A stretch of DNA of 64,000 nucleotides from Cubamyces lactineus. Its lineage: Eukaryota > Basidiomycota > Agaricomycetes > Polyporales > Polyporaceae. The stretch is from assembly GCA_022376465.1 (NCBI GenBank), contig JACDTU010000007.1:1-64000 (forward strand). Direction: 5' to 3'. Shown here piece after piece: positions 1 to 10,842 of this stretch. The position numbers and the translations under genes are program-made. The notes beneath the pieces were generated by a model, which worked only from the letters and a program-made list of their open reading frames with translations, made no database searches and had not been told where the DNA came from. Each line of letters opens with the position of its first letter. Positions within the stretch are counted from its first letter, which is position 1.

Positions 1-1561
1 GGGGACATGGGGACATAGGCGATATCGCCTGTGATCTGACCTGTATAGTGGGTCAAACAAGAAGTGAGAGGAGTAAATTGGATGGAACTGTAGCCTCGAG
101 CAATACTACTGCCTGGAAAAGGCATCGTAACACGGCATTGAAGCCTGCAAACATTCGTTCGTGCAACGGGCGCTTAACGTACAGCGGACGGCATGGATTA
201 CGTAATAAAACATCTCTTTGAGGGAGGTTAGGCGACGGGGTCCTGGGGACATGGGGACAAGCGCCCATATAGGCGAGACGATGGGTGCCCGGGGACAGGG
301 GACATCGCCTAACGTCTGGGACGTACAGTATCGCAGACCGGCCACGTGTCCTGAGGATCGGAACCTTCGTCGAGCGCCTGAGGAAGCTACGACACAACAC
401 ATACCTGTAACGTTGCGAGACTTCACGACGGCCGAACGCAGTGTACGCCGTGAAACGCCTCGGCGGCGTCGATCAACTCACTGAGGGAATGGGTTACAGT
501 CACATTGCATGCGCCACACAAGTTTCCGAAGTCCTCTTGGACAGCATTCGCTATGAGCGCGTTTCGTGTTGTCGATAGCCATTGAACCGGCTGGGGCAGG
601 CGGGCCGAGCTTTCACGAGCGAGTGACGGGGCGCAAGAGAGCGTGTGAGCAAGAATAGTATAGCATAGATGAGCCTCTAGGTCGGGAACGCAATGGATGA
701 ATTCGCTTGGAACGACAGCCTGCACTGGCAGAGCATGGTGTGTGGTTGTGTTTGGCAACATAGGCGTCCGGGGTTCATGCGAAAGAGCTCGTATCTGCGA
801 CGCGAAAATTCTGTGACCGTAGCACGGTCGCTCTGGTGAGACACTACATCGGCTTACCTGTGAGCAAGGATGTCTCGCCAGCGCGCACGGCCCCGCGCCA
901 TCACGCACCGTGGGCTGCTCAAATGTGTTCCGTCGCGAGAAGATAATGTTACGGTTGCACTGAACGCTGAAGACGGGCTTCGTAGAACGAGTAAGCACCA
1001 TACCGTATTCGCCCCTTGATTAGACGTTGAAACCCAGGGCTGACTGACCTTCAACTTAGCGTTCTTGGGGTGCTAGCCTTCTTAGGAGACATCTCGTGCA
1101 GTGCGCGTAAACATATGTTATAGGCTTCCTGTTTCAGCGGTACGAGATGCTGGTCACTGTCGTCGTGTGATCGCGGGGTTACTTGCTTTCGAGTTCGGTG
1201 GATCGCAACCTCTTCGTCGAGCCATCCACTGAAGCATACGAGTGAGTCCGCTCAAGCTCCTGAGACATCGGTCGAGATCGAGGTAGAGATCGTGGACGTG
1301 GTTGGGTGTAGCTTGAGTCGGCTTTGTGATATGAGGTGGCTTGCGGATTCGAGGCCAGGCAGGTCGGGTGGGCAAAGTGCCGTATCGAAGATTTCCTGGC
1401 CGAGTGGATATAGACGGACTTGTGTATACTGTGCAAGACCAAACATGCGCAATCGCAAGGAACAAGAAGAGTGGGGTGTTGAGAGCAGTCGAGAGGACAG
1501 AGGAGGCGGAACGATTGGGAGGGAATGCGGTCACGTGACTGCGCCTATGGCAAGTGGGACA
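1..1561. other. intergenic, no supported gene
   Basis: No reading frame here has a recognisable domain, a coherent intron pattern or a neighbour that would explain it. What is visible is a low-order repeat: GGGGACATGGGGACA occurs at 1-15 and 245-259, followed in both places by variants of GACATCGCCT (11-29, 301-310). The overlapping short frames on both strands between 400 and 1000 look like ordinary GC-rich chance frames. Confidence 0.6.
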
Positions 1562-1563
1562 TA

Positions 1564-1999
1564 CTGGATGACTTCCCGTAAGGATTTAGAGACGTCTCTA
1601 TTTCTCTAGATCACTCGCTCAAGCCGGATTTGGGAGCTCGTTTGAGATCCGAAGGTAGATTCAAAGTCCGTCTAGAGAGACGCTCGTCTCTAAACCTTGC
1701 GATCTGGAAGGGGGGGTCGACCCCCCCTTCCAGATTGAAGTTCGTCTCTAAATCGACACAAATGGCAGGTAATCGGGGCAGAAACCGTACATCCGACCCT
1801 TTTGCATGGCTTCCCATCAGCAAATTGCTATATACGTGAGCACCAAGTGTGCTGACTAAGCGGCAGGAGCGGTGCAGCCGATGGGCGTTTGCAAGTGGAG
1901 CCAAGTCGAAGCCCCGACATATTTTGCTCCCCGCTCTAGAGTTTAGCCATGATCTAGAGAAATAGAGACGTCTCTAAATCCTTACGGGAAGTCATCCAC
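1564..1999. mobile_element. MITE-like element with about 50-bp terminal inverted repeats
   Basis: The left end (1564-1613) and the reverse complement of the right end (1950-1999) match over 49 consecutive bases plus one mismatch at the outermost base. A TA dinucleotide flanks both ends (1562-1563 and 2000-2001), as expected of a TA target-site duplication. The interior has no transposase frame but contains a perfect 34-bp palindrome (1702-1735, with 7 G and 7 C around TCGA) and repeats of GTCTCTAAA. Size, long inverted repeats, TA flanks and lack of coding make a non-autonomous DNA transposon of Tc1/mariner-like type the best reading; the superfamily is inferred from the TA duplication only. 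Confidence 0.8.
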
Positions 2000-2176
2000 T
2001 ATCACCAGGGGATGGAACCGTTCTGCAACCCAGTTCCAACCACTGCAACCCGGTTGCAACCACAGGCCAGCTTTCGCAACCGCGCGTCTGTCTGCGGACC
2101 ATACACTTTGCTCTTGGATTATGCGCGCTTTCTTCCTCCCCCTCCTCCCTCCCCGCTTCATCTTCTCGCGTAAATC

Positions 2177-5100
2177 ATGGGCGTCTCGGGCTTGTGGGAG
2201 GTATGTACCCTCACTCTCTTCTACGCACTCTGGCGTCAACTACTAAACATTCGCATTTGACGACGGCGATCCCACTACTCCCGCCATAAACAGATTCTCA
2301 ATCACGCGGGCCAACCTCGCTCTCTCGTCAATCTTGCAGTCGTCGAAGGCTTCGAGAAGAATGCATACGGCACCCGCTCCTTCCGCCTCGGCATCGACGC
2401 CAGCATCTGGCTCAACCACGCCCAATTCAGCCGTGGAAGGATGGAAGAGGACCGTGGTGCAAATCCGGAGATCCGCACTCTCTTCTTCCGCCTCTGCAAG
2501 TGGTCCAAGATGCCGTTCACACTCGTCTTTGTCTTTGATGGACGCCAGAGGCCGGGTATTAAGCGCGGCAGCAGGATGGGCAAGAGCGGCAGCCACAATC
2601 TTGCAAAGGGCTTCAAAGCCCTGTTGGATATATTCCGTATTGAGTGGCGCGAGGCGAGTTGTGCCTTTACGTTGCTTCCAGAGCGTACTCCTAACCGTAG
2701 CTTCGACGAACAGGCTCTTGGAGAGGCAGAGGCAGAATTGGGCGCTATGAACGCTCATGGACTCATCGACGCTATCGTCTCGGACGACGTTGACACTTTC
2801 CTCTTCGGCGCGCGCATGATTCTTAAAAAGTACGCCTACCTCCCCCTGTTGTTGTCGGTCTGTCTGAAGTTGACCTTTGTCCGTCGGACTCGGGCAGCCT
2901 CAGCATCACACTCTCTGGCAACAAGAACAACCCCGCCCTAAACCTGGCAGGCAAGAAAAGCGAATGGCACGCCCACGTCTATACCGCGGAAGCTATCAAG
3001 AGCAACCCCCAAGTCAAGCTCACCCGTTATGGCATGATCCTGATTGCACTTCTCTCCGGAGGAGATTATGACTCCGTACGTGCCTCTTGTAATGTGTTCG
3101 ACTGATATCCCTCACCTTGGCACCTCCGTAGGGAATGGCTGGAGTCGGCGTAGACACTGCGCATGGCCTTGCAAGGCTCGGATACGGCGACCGCCTCCTC
3201 AGCAAATACCTAGAGTTATGTCTGACCGAGTTCCAAGCATGGCTCCCCTTGTGGCGCGCTGAGATGACCCACGAGCTACGTACCAACGAAAGCGGCCTGC
3301 TCCCCAAGCGATGGCCGTCAAAGTCCGTCCCGAGCACCTTCCCGTCCCTAGAGGTCCTCGAGAACTACATCCGCCCGCGCGTCCACGCGAACAACAGCAT
3401 CAAGTTGAGAGACGACAAGGCCATAGACCTCCCCGCGCTCGCTGCATTCTGCGAGGAACACTTCACCGAGTGGGGATACCGCTCGAAGATCCTCGAGCGC
3501 TTCCGCAACGTCGTATACGAGGGTGTCGTCATGAACGTCTTCAGGGCCTCTGCGCTGGAGGCGGATGAACGCCACGAGAGACGGCTTCTCGCCGCCGGCG
3601 CGCATCCTCTAGGCGTCGCTTTCCGTAAGGAGGTGTGGCAGCCTGGACCGCACGAGGCTGTTGGAACGCCTGCGTTACTCGTGCGCAATTGTGCGGCCCC
3701 GCCATCGCAACGACACAAGGGCGGGAAGGACAAACAGCGGGAGATGGCCTCTATTGCCTCCGCGTTTGTCAGGGCTGGCACGCCCGAGCCTGTGGAGCAG
3801 TCGGACGCTGCAGAGGCTGAGGGACGGATCGAGCTCCCGATCGGTCAAGGACGCGACGAGCGGGACCGGCTCGTGGTGAAGATCACGCGCGCGACTCCCC
3901 GCTTGTCGTCAGACAACTTACTCGAGTACCGCGTTGAGATCTGTCCGAAGCTGCTGGTGCAGATCGCCGCGCGCGGGATCAAGGGCAAGCACCCAGAACC
4001 AGGGGCGGGTGGTCCTAGAGGATCGAAGGGGACAGCACAGGCGAAGGGTCTGGAAGGGAGACGGAGCAGGCGGTACGAGGACACGGATACCGAAGCTGAG
4101 GAGGAGCAGGTGGCGGAGGCACTGCTGCCAGCCTTATCCCAAGTTACAGTCGCTGAACAGGACGACGAGGGCGACGACGAGGATGGCGACGAGGGTGGAG
4201 GGAAAGGGAAGAAGAAAGCGAGGCCGAAGCCTGAGGACAACTTCCTGATGTGGGTCCCCGAGCCGATCCTGCGCCATGTCCACCCGGAACTCATCTTGGA
4301 GTTCGAGGAGGGGAAGAAGAACGGCAAGAAGGCCTCTGGCGTCAGGAAGAAGGCTGCGCGGGCCGACGCGGAGGTAAACGAGGTTCCGGATGCTGACGGG
4401 GTTGCGTCACAAGCTGGACGTTCGCGCATGCTCTCCGCAGGAAACACGACGACCAGAGCGAGCGGGCAACGAGCGAACGCGAACGATGAATACGCGAGCC
4501 TGCAAGCCAGAGCGTCGACGGCGCGCCGTGCTCCTGTAGAACCAAAGGGCAAGGGCAAGTCACGCGCTCGCACAGCCGTCGATGAGCTCCGAGAGTACGC
4601 CCTCAGTGCGAACCCATACGCAAGTTTTGATTCTCCGCGAGAAGAAATCGACGTCATGGCGGAATCCTCACAGCCCATGCGACGATGTCAGTTCGTCTTC
4701 ACCTGGCCACATACGGATGACCCCGATCAGCTCATTGTGGACACGACGTGGCGAGACGACCTTCCGACTGCCGTAGACTACCTCGAGGTCGAGAAGTCGG
4801 GAGAATTGGTGTTCCGCGAGTACGCTGGACAGGCTGCCCTCCCCGGGCCGCTATCGCTGTCGGTCGGCGCTCCTAGACCTGCTCCGCCGAACGCGAAGTT
4901 CGGAGGCGCAAAGACGAGAGTGGATGGCGTCTCTTCAACGACGGCATCTGCGAGGTCCAAGGGCAAAGCGCGTGCACTTCCTGAGGCGCCAGTAGAGAGC
5001 GCTCAGGCTGAAGCTAGCGATGGTACGCGCTCGGATCGTGATGAGGATGGGGTGGTAGTCGAGCGAGAAGAAGATCCCGGGTGGAGGTTGTACCGCGAAT

Positions 5101-5990
5101 ACCAGCAGAACAAGGGCAAGAAGGACAAGGGCAGAGCGCTACCCGAGCCGTCGCAGGACGCCCATGTTCAGACGAAGAAGCGAAAGGCGCGCGCTTCCGA
5201 AGCGGCACCTGCCCGCGCTACGGGGCTCTACGAGGACGAGGAGCATGACGTCGGAAATGGCTGGGACGCGAGCGCGAGCAGTGGACCGTGTAGACAGGCT
5301 AAGCGACCGAAGACGACACACGACAGCTCAGAGTCGGTGATCGAGAAGATGAGGCGCGAGTTAAACGACGAGCCTGTCCTACCTTGGCAGAACAACGCTC
5401 GCCGGACGGTGGACGAGTTCCCTCCTCTGTGGACGATCTCGCCGTCTAGGTCCCCGTCTCCGATGTATGGTCCACCATCTTCCCCTGTGCCCGCGCCTCC
5501 CCCGTCGTCTTCGCCTGCGCCGACACCGTCCCGATCGCGCTCGACGCCCGCTATTGGCACTCGGAGGAAAGGCGTACCGGACGTAGACGTCATAAGCATC
5601 TCCAGCGACTCTGAGGACGAAGATAGAACTGCAAACCGAAAACAGACAGACGAGCAGCTCGAGTTGTGGATGCAGCTCCCACCCTTCAACAACCAGCCAT
5701 CGCTGTATAGCCAGCGGAAAGCGGCATCTTCACGAGGGTCTGTAACGAGCACGACGTGGGACGACGAACGGGAGGATGTTTGGGACGATGACCCGTGGGC
5801 GGAGATCGACGCCCAGTTCTCCCAACCACGAACGCACGCCTTGTCTGTGTCTCTGCATGCTCATGCTGGTGAGAAGGTGGTTGCTGGGCAGACGGGCCCC
5901 TCTCCGTCTTACCGTAGACCGGGGCCTCGGGGAACGCGGTCGTATCGCGAGATACCGGTCTCGTCTTCGTCCCAGGAGGGTATGCTCTGA
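2177..5990 (+). CDS. GEN1: GEN1/Yen1-type Holliday junction resolvase (XPG/Rad2 nuclease family)
   Basis: Predicted structure-specific nuclease that cuts Holliday junctions late in recombination. Four exons fit in phase: 2177-2200, 2294-2829, 2898-3075, 3132-5990, giving 1198 aa. The start MGVSGLWE is the usual mature N terminus of the family, which needs a free N-terminal Gly. Catalytic acidic residues are present: D43 in GIDASIW, D90 in VFDGRQRP, the EAEAEL stretch followed by SDDVDTFLFGA, and GGDYD (241-245) opening the helix-hairpin-helix region. The intron at 2830-2897 restores the KNLSITLSGNK junction. After about residue 420 the protein is long, charged and Ser/Pro-rich, with an acidic block near 4160-4200 and a conserved-looking WVPEPILRHVHPELI segment, possibly the GEN1 chromodomain region. 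It is longer than budding-yeast Yen1. Nuclease assignment is strong; tail function unknown. Confidence 0.9.
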
Positions 5991-7259
5991 GGCTTATTCG
6001 GTTATAAGACAGGTAGTTAGCGTACAGTTCCTCTGCAATTTCCTAGCTACTCTAGCGATACCTCTTTCCCCACACCGTAGCATACCGACAACACGATAGT
6101 GGTACCCTTCGATGATCTCGTAGTCTAGTAGATATCATAGATCAGATAGTATAGCGGTGAATATCCCATAGTAATCCAGCTGAACGGTTACCAGTAGCAA
6201 AACCAAATGCTAGGCGTCGGACCATGGCTGACGAGATGGCAAATGCATACTGATCCGATGTATAAGCCCATTGAAAGGTTGAACAAAGGAGACGGACATG
6301 TCGCGGGGAAGAGATGCGAGTTTGAACCTTGTCGGCGGATTTAGTATTGATACGCGCTAGGTGCAGCATTGCAGCGGAAGGGCGGAGTTGGAGTGGGCGC
6401 AAGACAGCTAGCATGATGTTTGCAATACGTAGGGGGCGCTCGAGTTGTATTGTGAACGCAGAGTTTGGCGCGCGCCACGAAGCTTAACCCTCGCCGTTCC
6501 TATGAGTATCTTCCTTCAGTGGACCAGGTGTAGACTGGTGGTCATAATCGCGTCATGGTTCCCCGCAGCTGTCGAGAACCCCCAGGTACCCGGCGGAAGC
6601 GTCGAAGGAAAGGGGAAAAAAAGTAGGCACTTGACCATGAAAGAAGCATTTGTATCTCTCGGGAGCGACAGTATAGGATCCTGGAGAGACCAAAGGCCGG
6701 TGCACCCGCGCGATTCTGGGTACTTCGTTGCATCCTAAGATGAATTTGATGCAGCTGTCCTTGAAGCTTCCCGTGAGCCGTCTATCAAGCGATCACAACT
6801 GATTGCGGCGGGTATGGTGCTTGGACTGCGATACAAGGACAACTAACGGTCGTTCGGTTGCATGAGATCGCGGACTGCATCGTGTGCTACATACAGCACA
6901 TGTATTCAATTGCCTGTGACGAACAGAGAAGATGGATGTCAACGTACCCGCTGTCATCCCCCGGAGCCGCCCATACCACCGAAGCGGACGCCATAAGCAC
7001 TGGTCTCGTCCCCGCATACGAACTACCTTGCATGGACATGATAGAAACATATGATTCAAAGATAGGCCTGATGAAGAGCTATCTATAGGCGATCGCAGAT
7101 GAAAAGGGTATGATTGGGGAGCAGGTCAGTACTATACATTGCTATTGGAAACTCGAGTGCAAGCTATCCATCCGCTTCTCCGGAGAATTCGTACGAATAG
7201 ATATTGAGATTGCGCGTCCCCGCAATTGTTAGGAATGGTGCGTCAACTTCGGGATACGT
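5991..7259. other. intergenic between convergent genes
   Basis: This 1.27-kb stretch holds the 3' flanks of the resolvase (+) and the amidohydrolase (-). Short open frames near 6445-6738 and 6858-7088 have no recognisable domain, no plausible splice partners and no shared repeat, so no gene is called. Confidence 0.6.
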
Positions 7260-10086
7260 CTAAATCGCGCCATACACGGGCTTGCCGTCCATTACCGTGG
7301 CCACGACACGCGTAGACAGCACGTCCGACGCCGGGATGGTCATGATATCTTGAGAGAGCACGACGAAATCGGCGAACTTTCCAGGAGTAATGGAGCCGAG
7401 GATGTCCTCGGTAAAGGAGGCGTATGCCGGATCTAGGGTCATCCCTGCACATGGGCAATTGCGCCACCACACAAGAGTGTGAGCGCCGACAAGTATGGAG
7501 CGGTCCGGCGGGGAGCTGGAACGGACAAAACGCACCTTTCAGCGCCTCCTCGCGCGTCATACGCTGCTCGGGGAACCTAATGTGGAACGTATGTCAGAGC
7601 TGAACGCTCACATATATAGACAATGGGGCATTGAATAGACATACCAGCCTCCAGGCCCGTGGGGAGACGTGCCGTCGGGCGATACGCGTGTGATAGCGGC
7701 ATAAAACCCGGCGAGTGGGTTCATGTCCTCGACTGGGAAGTCAGAGCCAAGCGTAATACGAGCGCCATGATCTATGATGCTACGGAAAGCGTATAGGCCT
7801 TTGACGCGCTCAGGCCCCTTTAAAAATCGCACGGGTGTCATTAGTATCTTCGATCGGGTAGAACAGTGTTAGGCTCGCTCACCAGGCGGTCCTCGGCGAA
7901 CCACATGTCGCTAATTCTGCAGACAGCCGTGGCGTCAGAATGGACAGATATCTCATGAATGTGGACGAGCAGGGGTACGTACGCATGCGTCGGTTGGACG
8001 CTCGCAATGACTAAATGAGGAGCAAGATCAGTTGCGGACCACAAGCGGGTGGGTGCGAAGGAAACTGACCGCCAAGATCACCAAAACGGGCCATATCTCT
8101 CTGCGCAAGAATTTGGGCGTGCTCGAGGCGTGGGCGCAGCGCCGTAACATTCGCCTTGGCAAGCGCGGCCTCAAAAGCGTCCAAGACAACGCCGTTCGCG
8201 CGGTCCCCGATGGCATGGACGTTCTATCCGGCAGTCAGGAGATGATACGCGAAAATAACAGGGGACCTGAGGCGCGTACCACTTGCCAACCGTCCTTCAT
8301 GAATTTTGGTATTACTTCATTGAGCATCTCAGGCGCTATGCGCATGAAACCACGTGTCTCCGGGTTGTCACTATAGGGTTCATACAGCTGTTCAGCGGGG
8401 CGACCGTATGGTCAGTAATGGATGCCGTGCGAGTGACGCGCAATTTGTCTCGGACTCACCGCTGCTCCGCCAGATCTTAGGGCGCCTGAATGATAAATGA
8501 GCGCTCAGGGTTGAGCGAATTTGGGAGCATGCTTACCATCCGCGAAAATCTTTACGCTGCGCACGCTGAGCCGATTGCTACCCGCACGAATGATCTTGTC
8601 GAACGAATCTCCCCAATAGGCAGCCGTTTCGTCGAAGTATTTCATGCCATACACGCGGATCTATCATTCGCTCGTCAACAAACTCGGGGACGGGATTAGA
8701 ATGGGACGGCGCGAACCGGAAGCGTAGTCGTTTGGGCTTCTCTATGCAATTGATGAGCGCCAGAGGTACTCCGTAAGGATCTAGACTTACCTGCGGAAGA
8801 ATTCAAGCGACATGGGGTTGAACCCAGCGTCATGAACGGCAGTGAGACCAAGGGAATGAGCGTCTTTGACTGTCGCGGCAAAGCGCTTCTGGAGCTGCTT
8901 GTAAGTCGGTTCCGGGCGTATGACCAAGTCTTGCGCGTTGTCCAGGAATACGCCTGCCCAAATGGTCAGTCATGGGTACGTGACGGGCGGATAGGTGGAC
9001 GCACCGGTGGGTTTGCCGAAAGAATCGCGGACGATGACTCCACCTTCCACTTCGTCTGGAAGAGGTTCCATGGCTTGCAGGACAGTAGCCGATACCCAGA
9101 GCGCATGGCCGTCCTTGCTCTGAAGGACAACTGGGCGTCCGGCCACAACAGGATCCGCTTCAAGCGCGTTCTAAAAGGTCGATCAGAGAAAGCCATCATA
9201 GAGGGTGCCAGTGCGGAAATTGCTTCGTACGTAGTTCGGCCATTCTTCGAGTAGCCACTTGGTGTGATCCCACCCCCAGCCCTCGACATACTTGGTCTTG
9301 TCCTCCAAGATGTCCGGATCAGCTTCGATGTAGGCTCGTACGCGCCCAACAGTTTCTGATAGGATGATTACGGCGTCGGACGGACAGAAGATAGTCGCGG
9401 GAACCCACCGGCTACGCTCTTGGTTCCCTCAAGAGGCATTTGCTTGGTCGCGCCGTACTCGAGTACGTGAGCATGGGAGTCTAGGGGGGTGGACTAAGCT
9501 AGGAACTAGGAACGCCTTCGGGATGTGCGGGAGAAGGCCTACCACTCAATCCAGGAACGACGATCTGGCCTGGCTTAAGGAAGCGCACGTGAGGCTGCCC
9601 AGATGTTGTCTCGTGCCAGCGCGATAGGACTTGATCTGGGAAGGATCGCGTTATAGGGACCGATCAGGATGATGGACCATCAGGTTGCTCACCCAATGAT
9701 CCGCTCGACGTAAACTTGGACCCATTGACAACCAGACATTGTACGCGAGGGTTCTTCGCATCAAGGGTGTAGATATGTGCGCCTTCGCGGGAACAGAGCG
9801 CGTAGGACTCGGAGAGGGAGGTGGGCAGGCCGATGTTGCCGAGTTTGTTGTACGCAAGGTAGGATGTGAGCGCGAGGGAGACAATCGCGACGAGAAGCTT
9901 GGAGGCGCGAGTAGAAGCGTTGGGTGCGCCGTGGGAAGGAGATTGTGTGGGAGGGGCGGGAGCGTTGCGAGAGGAGGGAGGCTTCTCGGAGGGAGTCCGT
10001 TTGCGGAGGTGAGTATCATCAGAGGGAGGAGGCATGTCGAAGGGGTCAGGAGAGGAGCTGGGATGGTGAAGGGAATGAGTGGCCAT
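7260..10086 (-). CDS. amidohydrolase family 3 (YtcJ-like) metal-dependent hydrolase, 16 exons
   Basis: Predicted zinc-type amidohydrolase; substrate unknown. Sixteen exons join in phase to 636 aa: 10086-9693, 9635-9543, 9480-9409, 9355-9231, 9170-9005, 8953-8791, 8741-8717, 8660-8537, 8485-8460, 8387-8280, 8223-8070, 8010-7983, 7916-7883, 7817-7645, 7576-7536, 7444-7260. Several exons are microexons (25, 26, 28, 34, 41 nt). Visible motifs: SDSHAHVLEYG (metal-binding HxH), VHAIGDRANG, IASVQPTHAISDMW and TLGSDFPVED, the usual order of His/Asp ligands. The N terminus is Ser/Pro-rich, then has one hydrophobic segment (VAIVSLALTSYLAY), suggesting a membrane anchor with an extracytoplasmic catalytic domain. 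It looks broken in raw frames but is intact after splicing. It shares a 756-bp divergent promoter region with HRD1. Confidence 0.87.
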
Positions 10087-10842
10087 CCGGATCTATAAGT
10101 AGGCGAGAGCATGATGAGAAAAAAGACGGGCCGGCAAAGAGCTTCTTGAGACGGAGAGCACCATTGGTAAAGGGGGTCGGCACAGGATAAACAGTAGAAG
10201 ATCAGAGGGCAGAATACTCGTTTGAGTCGAGTAGATAGATGCCCGGCGCTCAGCAGAAGGATATGGGCGCCGGTGGACGGGACGTTCCATGGCGGCGGAT
10301 GAGCGTCAGTTTGGCAATAAGCGCCATTAGCAGATGGCAAGACCCGGCAATGGCGGTTAGTAGTCTGAGAGTTGGAACGTGTGCTATCACGAGCGGCAGG
10401 GAAGACGACGACGAACACGGATAGCTTGCTTACCTCGGCTTGGATATATTGCTGGCGGCGGGGGCGCCAATCAGTTACACACTGCCTGAAACTGGCGTCA
10501 GGTGTAGAAGAGATACTTACTTTGAGGCTAGTCTGCCGCTGCGGTAGAGTGTGGTAAGACTGAGGAGGAGCTGGCCACGAGCGACACGGACTCGGAGATG
10601 GCAGCTCGTGGACCTACAACCCGATAGGCGCCGGGGCGAGGTGGTACAAACGCGTAACGCGACTGTGACAGGTACAGGTCACGTTACCCACGCTGCTGAG
10701 GCCACGTCGCGTGAACTTGACCAAGACTTGTCTTCAGCCACCGCGGCCATCGCAGCTTTCAGCTTTCGCTCGGGACGGCCGACGACTAGGAATCACTAAC
10801 TTGGCTGGTTGGATCTACTAGGCTAACTAGTATCTGGCCTGA
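10087..10842. promoter_or_regulatory. divergent intergenic region between amidohydrolase and HRD1
   Basis: Both start codons face away from this 756-bp stretch, so it must contain the 5' regions of both genes. No clear TATA box was found on either side. Short frames inside it (for example 10551-10799) are GC-rich and lack domain features. Confidence 0.5.

Noticed and set aside
1702..1735. Perfect G/C palindrome considered as a terminator or replication origin
   Set aside because: It lies inside a MITE between inverted repeats and in a eukaryotic genome; a structural feature of the element explains it better.
3845..4678. 277-aa minus-strand frame inside the GEN1 gene
   Set aside because: Ser/Pro-rich mirror of the GEN1 tail caused by codon bias, with no start context or homology.
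7840..9350. Amidohydrolase first read as a pseudogene because frames are broken and a TAG appears before NVHAIGD
   Set aside because: All interruptions resolve as introns with correct GT-AG borders and phases, and the TAG is an intron 3' end.
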